The notes below the pieces were generated by a model, which made no database searches, was not told the origin of the DNA, and saw nothing but the letters and a program-made list of their open reading frames with translations. A DNA stretch of 39,436 bases, taken from NCBI RefSeq assembly GCF_000715495.1, contig NZ_JNLX01000070.1, forward strand, positions 1-39,436. Reading direction: 5' to 3'. Shown piece by piece: positions 1 to 10,300 of this stretch. Position 1 is the first letter of the stretch. Each line of letters begins with the position of its first letter. This DNA comes from Hymenobacter sp. IS2118 (lineage in GTDB: Bacteria > Bacteroidota > Bacteroidia > Cytophagales > Hymenobacteraceae). Position numbers and translations under genes: made by a program.

Positions 1-201
1 GCGCCGGCGGCCGAAAACACGGCCTCGCAGCCGGGCACGGCCGGTGAGGCGGGCACCGGCCTGGGCCTGCCGCTGTGCCGGCAGCTGGTGGCGCTGCTGG
101 GCGGCCAGCTCCACGGCGAACCCAACCACCCAGGCCCCGGCATGAACTTTTGGTTCGAGCTGCCGGAGGAGCCGGCGGCCGCGACGCCCGAACGAGGGTA
201 G
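1..201 (+). CDS. Sensor histidine kinase, C-terminal fragment
   Basis: Frame 1 is open from the first base to a TAG at 199-201 and encodes the last 66 residues of a protein whose start lies outside the window. The fragment contains GTGLGLPLCRQLVALLGG, which is the G2 box and following helix of a HATPase_c domain, and then a strand reading MNFWFELPEE, typical of the last strand of histidine kinase ATPase domains. In intact family members this domain binds ATP and phosphorylates the conserved histidine. The LytTR response regulator begins 135 bases downstream on the same strand, so the two are a plausible cognate pair; that pairing is inference. The sensor and dimerisation regions cannot be seen here. 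Confidence 0.85.
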   Translation, partial: APAAENTASQPGTAGEAGTGLGLPLCRQLVALLGGQLHGEPNHPGPGMNFWFELPEEPAAATPERG

Positions 202-336
202 GTGGATTGCCCGCGCCGGATTTTTGCGCTACATTTCGCCATAATTATATTAGCCAATAGCCATCTGTACATCATCAAGCCTCGCTGGGGCTACGGTTTG
301 GCAGTTTGCTATGAGGTAGCTAATATCCAGCAGCCG

Positions 337-1137
337 ATGCCTGACTCATCAACCTCTTGCGGTGCCCTGTCCGCCGCCAACATCACACTGCTGGCGGTGG
401 AGAATGACCCGATGCAGGCCCGCATTCTGCGGCACGAGCTGCGGGCACTGGGCTACGAACTGGCCGGAATAGCACGCACGGCCGACGAGGCGGAAACCCT
501 CTTCGACACTTTGGAACCCGACCTGGTGCTGCTTGACGTGCGCCTGGACGGCCCGCGCGACGGCATTGAAACCGCGGCGGCCCTGGTGGCCCGGCGTCGG
601 GTGCCGCTCATCTTCATCACCTCCTCTCCCGATGGCCAGACCTTTGCCCGGGCCCGGCTGGTGGGACCATTCGCGTTTCTGGGCAAGCCCTACAACGGGC
701 CGCTGCTGGGCCACAGCATCGAGCTGGCCCTGCAGCACTTTGCCAGCGACCAGGGCCTGCCGGCCGCCGACGGCACGGGCGAGCTGGCCGAGGGCACGGT
801 GCTGCTGGGCGGCATTTTCGTGCGCGAGCAGCACCGTTTCGTAAAGCTGCCCCTGGCCCAGGTGCTGCTGCTCGAAGCCGACGGCAGCCACACCCACCTG
901 CGCACGGCCACCCGCAAGTTTACCCTGCGCCTGAACCTGGGCAAGCTGCTCGAACGCCTGCCCGCCAAGCTGTTTTGCCAGGTGCACCGGGGGTTCGTCG
1001 TGCAGCTGGCCGCCGTCGACGCGCTCGACTCTCGCACCGGCACTTTGCGGCTGGGCGAGCACACTGTGCCCGTGGGCCGCAGCTATCGCGATGCCCTCAC
1101 GGCCCGCCTGCGCCCGCTCAGCAGCGGCTACAACTAA
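337..1137 (+). CDS. LytTR-family response regulator
   Basis: This 266-residue protein has an N-terminal CheY-like receiver (about residues 15-130) and a C-terminal LytTR DNA-binding domain (about 165-262). The receiver shows the acidic pair at E22/D24, the phosphoacceptor D67 in VLLDVRL, T95 and the K117-P118 switch pair. The LytTR part shows the usual order, from FVREQHRFVKLPLAQVLLLE to the VHRGFVVQL block and the final PVGRSY strand. Family members bind pairs of short direct repeats about two helical turns apart. The frame is open back to 202, but the ATG at 337 gives a normal receiver N-terminus and is preferred; there is no clear ribosome binding site. It lies between a histidine kinase and the giant surface-protein gene, so that gene is an obvious candidate target. 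Confidence 0.93.
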   Translation: MPDSSTSCGALSAANITLLAVENDPMQARILRHELRALGYELAGIARTADEAETLFDTLEPDLVLLDVRLDGPRDGIETAAALVARRRVPLIFITSSPDGQTFARARLVGPFAFLGKPYNGPLLGHSIELALQHFASDQGLPAADGTGELAEGTVLLGGIFVREQHRFVKLPLAQVLLLEADGSHTHLRTATRKFTLRLNLGKLLERLPAKLFCQVHRGFVVQLAAVDALDSRTGTLRLGEHTVPVGRSYRDALTARLRPLSSGYN

Positions 1138-1180
1138 GGCTGGTTGCGGTAGGACAGCAGGGTAAAAATGAGCCGATTTT

Positions 1181-1217
1181 GTCGTTCGTGTACACCCTAT
1201 GGTCGTTCGTGCACATA
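1181..1217 (+). promoter_or_regulatory. Candidate LytTR-regulator operator (direct repeat)
   Basis: GTCGTTCGTGTACA at 1181-1194 is repeated as GTCGTTCGTGCACA at 1202-1215, with 13 of 14 bases identical and a start-to-start spacing of exactly 21 bp. LytTR proteins such as AgrA, ComE and AlgR bind two direct repeats of about 9 bp on this spacing, and the core CGTTCGT resembles the AlgR site CCGTTCGTC. The site lies 44 bp after the LytTR gene and upstream of the giant gene. The repeat is observed; the operator function is inference. Confidence 0.55.
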
Positions 1218-1243
1218 GCTAAATCAAGGAGGGGAAGCCCACA

Positions 1244-1260
1244 GTACCTTTAAAAGGTAC
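1244..1260 (+). promoter_or_regulatory. Possible -7 box inside a short palindrome
   Basis: A near-perfect 17-bp palindrome, GTACCTTTAAAAGGTAC, contains TACCTTTA, one base away from the Bacteroidota -7 consensus TAnnTTTG. It lies 66 bp before the giant gene and just downstream of the 21-bp-spaced repeat, which would put that repeat at roughly -60 to -65, an activator-type position. No clear -33 element was seen, so this is a weak call. Confidence 0.3.
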
Positions 1261-1326
1261 CGCGCGCACGGCGTCAGGCCCACCGGCCCGACCCCATTTA
1301 TTCCTTGTCCCCAAACCGCTACTGCT

Positions 1327-4300
1327 ATGCCAAACTTCTTCTCGCTGATGAACCGTTGGCTCGCGGCCCCCGCGCTTACCACCCGCGTGCGCTGGGCTGT
1401 CATGCTACTCCTGCTCGTGGTGCCGCTGCTCGGCCGGGCGCAGTTTATCAGCAGCTTCTCGCCTACCAGCGGAAGCACCGGCACCAGCCTGGTCATCACG
1501 GGTTCGAACTTCACCAACACCTACGAAGTGTCTTTCCCTGGCGCGCTTGGCACCCCCATTGGCGTGAACAGGTTGGACTTTGTGTTCCATTCCGACACCC
1601 AAATCACCTTGCGCGTGCCGGCCGGGGCCCTCACCGGACCCATCACCGTCTCCAATATCACCCCCGTCACCGGCGTCAAAACAGTGCGCATCAGCGCCAC
1701 CGACTTCGTGACCGATAACTACCTCATTGGCTCGGGGGAGCTTACCGTCTGCTCGGGCAAAATCTACGACGACGGCGGGCCGACCTACAGCCCCACCTGG
1801 AACCGTGACTATTACACGACCATCAGCCCCGCCACGGCTGGGAGCAAAGTGAGACTCTCCTTCACGCAATTTGATATAGACCCCGTTGATGCCATCTTTT
1901 ACGTCTACGACGGGCCGAGTATCAATGCCCCGCTCATTGGGCAGTATGCCGGGCTCGACGGGCCTGGTGTGGTGGCGGCTACCAACGCCACCGGCCAGCT
2001 TACGATACGCTTAGCAAGTGTCCTTGGCCCCTATTCCACCCAACGACCCGGCTTTGCCGCTACTATTTTATGCTTGGCCGGGGTGCCCAACATCAGCAGC
2101 TTCACGCCCATTAGTGGGGCGGCGGGCACCAGCGTAGTGCTTACGGGCACCGACTTTACGGGTACCACGGCCGTGCGCTTCAACGGCACGGCGGCGTCGG
2201 GATTCTTGGTGAATTCCAGCACCCAGATTACGGTGCCGGTGCCCGCCGGGGCCACCAGCGGCACCATCACCGTTACCAACGCCAACGGCACGGGCCGCAG
2301 CAGCGGCGTCTTCACCACCGACAAGACCCTGATTGGCGTGTCGCCCATCACGACCTGCTCGGGCAGCATCTACGACGCGGCGGAGAATTATATCTACTAT
2401 GGCGCGGTGAAAACGCCCCCGCGCCAAACCCGCACCACGACCATCAACCCGGCCACGGTGGGGGGCAAGGTGCGGCTCACGTTCACGCGGCTTTCGCTGA
2501 GCGGAAATGGCGACAACATGACCATCCACGACGGGCCGGATACCAATTATCCGGTCATTGCCTCCTATAGCTCCGGCTCGATTTTGCCCAGTGTCGTCAC
2601 GGCTACCAACCCCACCGGCCAACTCACGCTGCAGCTCAACCGCACCCTGCCGACTAGCCAGCCGACTACGCCGATTACGTCCGCTTTTGACGCTACCATC
2701 AGCTGCTTCCTGGGGGTGCCCTATATCAGCAGCTTCACGCCGGCCAGCGGGGAAGCGGGCGACGACGTGGTGCTCACGGGCCTGAACTTTACCGGCACCA
2801 CGGCCGTGCGCTTCAATGGCGTGCTGGCCACGAGCGTCACGGTCAACTCCGCTACGCAAATCACGGTGCGTGCACCGGCCGGGCTCACCAATGGGCGCAT
2901 CACGGTCACCAACAACATCGGCACGGGCACCAGCGCCACCAACTTCACGCTGGCCCCGCCCCTCATCAGCAGCTTCACGCCCACCAGTGGGACGTCGGGC
3001 ACCAGCGTATCTATCACGGGCCGCTACTTCACCACTATCACGAGCGTGACCTTCAACGGCGTGGCGGCCACCAGCTTCGCGGTCAACTCCAGCACCCTGA
3101 TGAAGGCGACGGTGCCGGCGGGGGCCACTACCGGCCCGATTAGCGTGACCAATGCCAATGGCACGGGCACCAGCGCGACTAACTTCGTCCTTCCTCCCCC
3201 CACCGTCAGCAGCTTCACGCCCAGCAGTGGGGTGGTGGGTAGCAGCGTGGTTATCACAGGCACCAGCTTCTTTCAGGTTTCGGCCGTGCGCTTCAACGGC
3301 GTAACGGCGCCGGGCTTCGTGGTCAACTCGGGCACTCAGATTACGGTGAGTGTGCCGGCCGGGGCCACCAGCGGCGCTATTACGGTGACGACGCCCAGCG
3401 GCACGGCCACCAGCCCCACCAGCTTCAGCATCCTGACCCCCATTATAAGCTCCTTCACGCCCACCAGCGGGGCGTCGGGCACGAGCGTGGTTATCACGGG
3501 TTCCTATTTCACCGGCGCTACGGCCGTGGCCTTCAACGGCCTGGCAGCCGGGGGCGTCGTGGTCAACTCCGATACCCAAATCACGGTGCCGGTGCCAGCC
3601 GGGGCCACCAGCGGCGCTATTACGGTGACGACGCCCAGCGGCACGGCCACCAGCCCCACCAGCTTTACCACCAATAACTACTGGATGGCCCCGGCTGCCA
3701 TTTCCACCTGCGCCGGCACGCTCTACGACAATGGCGGCCCCGGCAACATGCTGGCCGGCCCGAGCCAGACCGTCACCCTCAGTCCCGCCACGACCGGGGC
3801 CAAAATGCGCCTCCGCTTCACGCAGTTTGCCCTGGACTATCTCGACATCTTCGATGGGCCGGATGCCAGCGCCCCGCTTATCGGGCGCTACACCGGCACC
3901 ACCAGTCCCGGCACCGTAACGGCCACCAACGCCACCGGCCAGCTTACGGTGCGCTCCAGCGCCAACGCCGCGGCGGGTGATGCCGGCTTTGCCGCCACCA
4001 TTTCCTGCGTCATGCCCACCCTCAGCAGCTTCACGCCCACCAGCGGGGCGGCGGGCACCAGCGTGGTCCTCACGGGCACCGAGTTTACGGGCGCCACGGC
4101 CGTGCGCTTCAACGGCGTACTGGCCCCGGGTTTCGTAGTCAACTCCGATACCAAAATCACCGTGAATGTGCCGGCCGGCGCAGGCACCGGCCTCATCAGC
4201 GTGACTGCTCCTTTCGGCACGGCTACCAGCACGACCAGCTTCAGCGTGCCGCTACCCACCCTCACGGCGGTGAGTCCGTTCATCGGCGTGCCGGGCTCGG

Positions 4301-7300
4301 TAGTGACCCTGACGGGCACCAACCTGACGGGCACGAGCAGCATTATCTTCTTCGGCAGCGCGGGCCAGCGCACGGTCAGCAGCGGCTTCAGCGTGAACGC
4401 GGCCGGCACCCAGATTACGGGCGTGCTGGTACCGGCCGGGGCCCGCTCCGGGCCTGTTACAGCCACTACGGGCGGGGGCACCACCCCGGTAGCAACGGCC
4501 TTGTTCTCGCGGGCCAGCACCCTGGCCGCGGGCAGCAGCCACACGGTAGCTGTGCGGCCCGACGGCTCGCTTTGGGCCTGGGGCAATAACGACAACGGCC
4601 AGCTTGGCCTGGGCAGCGCCGGCGGGCAGCAGAACAGCCCCGTGCGCGTGGGCACTGACAACAATTGGATGAGCGCCGCCGCCGGTAGTGGCCACACGGT
4701 AGCCGTGCGAGCTAACGGCACGCTCTGGGCCTGGGGCAGCAACGCCAATGGCCAGCTCGGCCTGGGCAATACCACCAGCCAGACCACCCCGCAGCAGGTA
4801 GGTTCGGCAACTAACTGGGCCAGCGCGGCGGCGGGCAACGGCCACACGGTAGCCGTGCGGGCCGACGGGACACTCTGGGCCTGGGGCCTGAACGCTGACG
4901 GTCAGCTCGGCCTGGGCAACACCACCAACCAAACCACCCCGCAGCAGGTGAGCAATGGCACCAACTGGGCCAGCGTAGCGGCGGGCGGTGGCCACACGCT
5001 GGCCGTGCGCGCCGATGGCACGCTTTGGGCCTGGGGCCTGAACGCCAGCAGCCAACTCGGCCTGGGCAATACCGCGGCCCAAACCAGCCCGCAGCAAGTT
5101 GGTTCGGCAACTAATTGGGCCAGCGCCGTCGCCGGCAGCGCCCATACGGCAGCCGTACAGGCTGACGGCACCCTTTGGGCCTGGGGCCTGAACGCCAGCG
5201 GCCAGCTGGGCATCGGAAATACGAGCAACCAAACCACTCCGCAGCAGGTAGGCACTGGCACCAGCTGGGCCAGCGCCGCCACCGGCGATGCCCACACGCT
5301 AGCCGTGCGGGCCAACGGTACGCTCTGGGCCTGGGGCAGCAACGCCAACGGCCAGCTCGGCCTGGGCAATACTACCAACCAAACCACCCCGCAAGCCGTG
5401 GCGGCCCTCACCAACTGGACCAGCGCGGCGGCGGGCAACGGCCACTCGGCGGGCGAGCAAAGCTGCGCCGCCGTCTGGGCCTGGGGCCTGAACGGCAGCG
5501 GCCAGGTGGGCGACGGCAGCACCACGCAGCGCCCCAGTCCGGTACTCATTTTCAACCCCATCAGCCTGGTTAGCTTCACGCCTACCTCGGCCGGGTCCGG
5601 CAGCCCCGTCACCGTGACGGGCACCAACCTGGCCGGCCTCACGGCCCTGACCGTGAACGGAGTTAGCGCCCTGGCCAGCGTGACCAACAGCACCGCCACG
5701 GGCTTCACCTTCGTGGTGCCGGCCAGTGCCCCTTTGGGCGCGGGCACCGTGAGCGTGGCCGCCGGCTGCGGCACGGGCAGCAGCCCGGCCTTCACCGTAG
5801 GCCCCCCGACGCCCATCCTCAACGCCCTGAGCCCCGCCGCTGAGCTGCCGGGCCAAGCCGTGGTGCTCACCGGCCTCAACTTTACCAGTGCCAGCACCGT
5901 CAGCTTCGGCGGCGTTTCGGCGGCCAGCGTTACCTACACCTCCCCTACTTCCCTCACGGCCGTGGTGCCGGTAGCGGCTACGCCCGGCAGCAGCGCCGTG
6001 GTGGTGACTACTGCCACCGGCAGCAGCCCCAACAGTCCGGCTTTTGAGGTATTGCAGGTGTACCGGGGCACCGCCGCCAGCGGCTGCCTGCCCACGGCCA
6101 GCCTGACGGTGACGGGCAGCGGGGGCGCGGGCACCTGGCGCTACTTGCGCCTGGCCGGCGCGGGCGGAGCCGTAGTGGCTGCCCTGGAGGACACGCGTAA
6201 CCTGGGCACGGTCACGGCCGGCTTCGCGGCCCTGGGCACGGCCACCGCCACACCGGTGCGCACCGACGGCGCCAGTGCCTACCTCGACCGCAACTTCTAC
6301 CTGACGGCTACCAACAAAACCTTCACTGGTGAGGCCGTCCGGGTGCGCTTTTTCGGGCTGAGCAGCGAACTGGCCCGGCTGACGGCCGTGGATGCCAACG
6401 CCACGCTGGCCGGCCTGAAGGCCTCGCAGTACAGCGGCTACAACGAGAACTGCACCCTGCTTGACAACGATTCCGAAGGCGAGCGGCGTCTGCTGGCCGT
6501 GGCCGCCACGGCGCTGAGCGGGGCCGACTGGTTCACGGCCGAGGTCAACGTACCCGACCATTTTTCCGAGTTCTACCTCACCGGGGCCAGCACCCCCCTG
6601 CTGGGCATCAGCCCGGCCCCCGTGCTCGTCAACGTTTCGCCGGCGCGCAACCTGCCCACGGCGCCGCTGGGGGCCAACGTGGCCCTTACCTTCTCGCTGC
6701 CGATTAATGCGGCAACGGCGGGCGGGGTGCGCGTGTTCGGCAGCCAGCGGGGCGGGCAGCTGGTGCGCAACGGCAACGCCACGGCCAGCGGCAGCACTAT
6801 TACGGTGGACCCGGCCCGCCCCTTTGCTCCCGGCGAGCGGGTGATGGTGACGGTGCCGGCCTCGGTGCAGGGCACCAGCGGCCTTAGCACAACACCCAAA
6901 GTGCTTGAGTTTACGGCCGAGACGGGCCAGGCTCCCGCCACGTTCCTGGACGCCCCGGCGGTTTATGCCATGCAGGCGCAGTCGCAGAGCGTGGCGGTGG
7001 GCGACCTGAACGGCGACGGCCTGCTGGACGTGGTGACGACTGATTTTTACGGAGGCTCCGTTTCAAATGGCTCGGCGGTGGTGCGGTTCAGCTTGGGCAA
7101 CGGCCAGCTGGGGGACCCCATCGAATATAATGACTTCTTCCCCACGGCCATTACCCTGAGCGACGTGGACGGCGACGGCGACCTGGACCTGGTGACGAGC
7201 GGGGAAATCACCTCCACCAGTGGCGTCCAGAATCAGGTACGCAGGCGGCTGAACGACGGCAGTGGTCGCTTTGATTATTCCCTGTCTACGCAAGTCAACG

Positions 7301-10300
7301 TCCGCCCTACCCATACGGTGCTGGGCGACCTGGACGGCGACGGCGACCTGGACATGCTCACGGCTGCCTTACAGGCATCGTTGAGCTTCTATGCAAATGG
7401 CACCTTCTCCCAAACCAGCAATTACATCCGTACTGCTCCGATGGGCACACCTAATCCTACGGCGGTGGATGTGGCGCTGGGTGACGTGGACGGCGATGGC
7501 GACCTGGATGCGCTGATAGCCAACGCCAGCATGGTGAGCGTACGGCTCAACAGCGGCAGCGGCGTGTTCAGCGGCACGTACGACGTGCCGATGGGCAGGA
7601 CCATGACCAAGCTGGTGGTGGGCGACGTGGACGGCGACGGCGACCTGGACCTGGCCACGAGCAGCGCCGGCACGCGCACAGTGAGCGTGCGGCTCAACAA
7701 CGGCGACGGCACTTTCGGCGGCGGTGCCGACTACCTGCTGGATTTTGCCCCGAACACCCTGACGCTGGGCGACGTGGACGGCGACGGCGACCTGGACCTG
7801 GTGACAGCCGGCGACAACTCGAACCTGAGTGGTGCCGCCGTAGGTCAGGCGGTGGTGCGGCTCAACAACGGCAGCGGCGCGTTCAATAACGGCTATAACC
7901 TAGGCACCGGGGGGAGTAAGCCGTTCGTGGCGCTGGGCGATATGGACGGCGACGGCACGCTGGACCTGCTCACCTCGCACGCCGGTAACTCCAGGGGCAG
8001 CTGCTATGGTTGCAACATTGGCGACATGACTTATAACTACGCCGAGCTATTTATCCGCTTCAATACGGCCCTGCCAGCCACCCTCGCCGGCTTTTCGCCG
8101 CAGCGCGGGCCGGCGGGCACGCTCGTTACCCTCACGGGTACCAACCTGACCAGGGTGCGCGGCGTGCGCTTCGGCGGCAGCAGCGAGCTGGCCCCCATCA
8201 CGGCGCAGTCGGTTAATAGCCTGACGGTGCAGGTGCCGGTGGGCGCGGCTTCCGGGGTGCTTACCCTCACCACGCCGCAGGGCGTCGTGCTGACCACGGC
8301 CACGGCCTTCACCTACACGCCGCGCCCGGCGGGCTTGCTGGCCACGCTCAGCCCGGCGGGTCCGCTGGAAGTGTGCGCCCCGCTCACCCTCACGGGCACC
8401 GCCACGAGCCCGGCCTTCACGGTCGGCACGGGCCTGAATAACAACGTGAACGGCATCGTGACGCGCTCCAACGGCAAGTCGCTGCTGGTCGGAACGTTCA
8501 CCACCTACGATGGAGTCCCGGTCAACGGCATCCTGCAGCTCAACCCGGACGGCTCGCGCGATGCCAACTTCCTCACCGGCATGGGCTTCACGGGCTTCAC
8601 CGGCGCCGTGAATGCCGTGGCGCTGCAGGCAGATGGCAAAGTGCTGGTGGGCGGCGATTTCAGCGGCTACAATGGCACGGCGGCCACCCGAATTATCCGC
8701 CTCAATGCCGATGGCAGCCCCGACGCGACCTTTGTCACCGGCACCGGCTTCGGCGCCGCCGTGCAGAGCATCGTAGTGCAGCCCGATGGCCAGATACTGG
8801 TGGGCGGTTCGTTCACCGCCTACAACAGCACCACGACGATAGATAACCGGATTATTCGCCTCAACCCCAATGGCAGCCGCGATGTCAGCTTCGATACGGG
8901 TGGCGACGACTACTACTACAACAACAACAATACCGGCGGCTTCAATAGTACCGTGCAGAGCATCGTGGTGCAGCCCGATGGCAAAGTGCTGGTGGGCGGG
9001 TCGTTCAACAGCTACAACAGTGCCACGGGCCTTGGCGGGATTGTCCGGCTCACCGCCAACGGCATCCGCGACACCGACTTCGCGACCGGCACGGGCTTTA
9101 ATAGTGCGGTGAATAGCCTGGCTTTGCAGGCCAATGGCAAGGTGCTGGTGGGCGGCGACTTCAGCAGCTACAACGGCACCGCGAACCCGAACCTCGGTGG
9201 GATTATTCGCCTGAATGACAACGGCACCCGTGATACCGACTTTGTGACCGGCACCGGCTTCACGACCAGCGCCGGCACCACCGCGACGGTGAACGTGGTG
9301 GCCCTGCAGCCCGATGGCAACATCCTGGTGGGCGGTCAGTTCGTCAATTACAAAGGCGTGACGCAAAACCGACTGGCCCGGCTTGCTGCCGACGGCACCC
9401 TCGATGCCACGTTCTACATCGGCACGGGCTTCGATGTGGCCGTGCGCCGCCTGGCGGTGCAGCCCGATGGCAGCGTGGTGGTGGGCGGCAGCTTTCTGAA
9501 CTTCAATGGCTCTTCGGCAGTCCGCCTCATCCGCCTGCTGCCCGACGGCAGCACCAACACCACGCCCACGCCGGTGAGCGGGGCCAGCTTCGCCTTCACG
9601 CCGGGCAATACCACCACTACCGGCGAGCTCATCACCAGCACACCCGGCACCTACTCGGTGGTGGCCAGCCTGAATGGCGAAACCTCGGCTCCTTCCACCG
9701 CCGTGGTTCTCACGGCCTGCACCTCGGTGCCGCTGCCCACGGTTACGGCGCTGAGTGCCGCAGCCGAGTTGCCAGGAATGCCTATCACCATTACCGGCAC
9801 GGGCTTCACGGCGGGCACCATCGTCAGCTTCGGCGGGGTGGCGGCGGCGGTTACTTACGGGTCGCCCACGGCGCTCACGGCGATGGTGCCGGCCAACGCC
9901 GCGCCGGGCAGCAGCGCCGTGGTCGTGACGACCTCGGGGATTAGCAATACCAGCGCCCCGGCCTTCACCGTGTTAGCCGTGTACGGCGGCGGCACCTTCG
10001 ATGCCTGTGCCCCCGCCGTGCCAGCCACGGCCAGCCTCAACGACGGCGCCTGGCACTACCTGCTGAGCGGCGGTGGCCAAGTGGTGGCCGCCTACAACTA
10101 CACCGGCGCCTCGCTCGGCAACCTGGCCGTGGATGTGCTGCGCGCCAACCCGGCCGCCGCCGTGCGCCAGGATGGGGGTGGGCGTTACTACCTGGGCCGC
10201 AACTGGCACCTCACCGCCAGCGCCGGCCCCTTCCGCGGCCGCACCGTGGCCCTGCGCCTCTACGGCCTCAACAGCGAGCAGGCCCGCCTGCAGGTGGCCG

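Noticed and set aside
75..260. Small plus-strand frame at the left edge
   Set aside because: It is an out-of-frame shadow of the histidine kinase tail, which ends at 201 in frame 1.
349..1062. Minus-strand frame opposite the LytTR gene
   Set aside because: It is a shadow of a clear receiver plus LytTR protein, with no start signals or family features.
4516..5553. A regular 150-bp repeat that could suggest a CRISPR or satellite array
   Set aside because: The units code for RCC1 motifs in frame, vary mostly at tolerated positions, and have no short repeat/unique spacer pattern.
2068..9366. Long antisense open frames under the giant gene (for example 2068-3579 and 8047-9366, minus)
   Set aside because: They mirror the repeat units of the sense gene, have Arg/Gly/His-rich shadow composition and no recognisable motif. 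GC-rich repeated DNA leaves antisense frames open by default.
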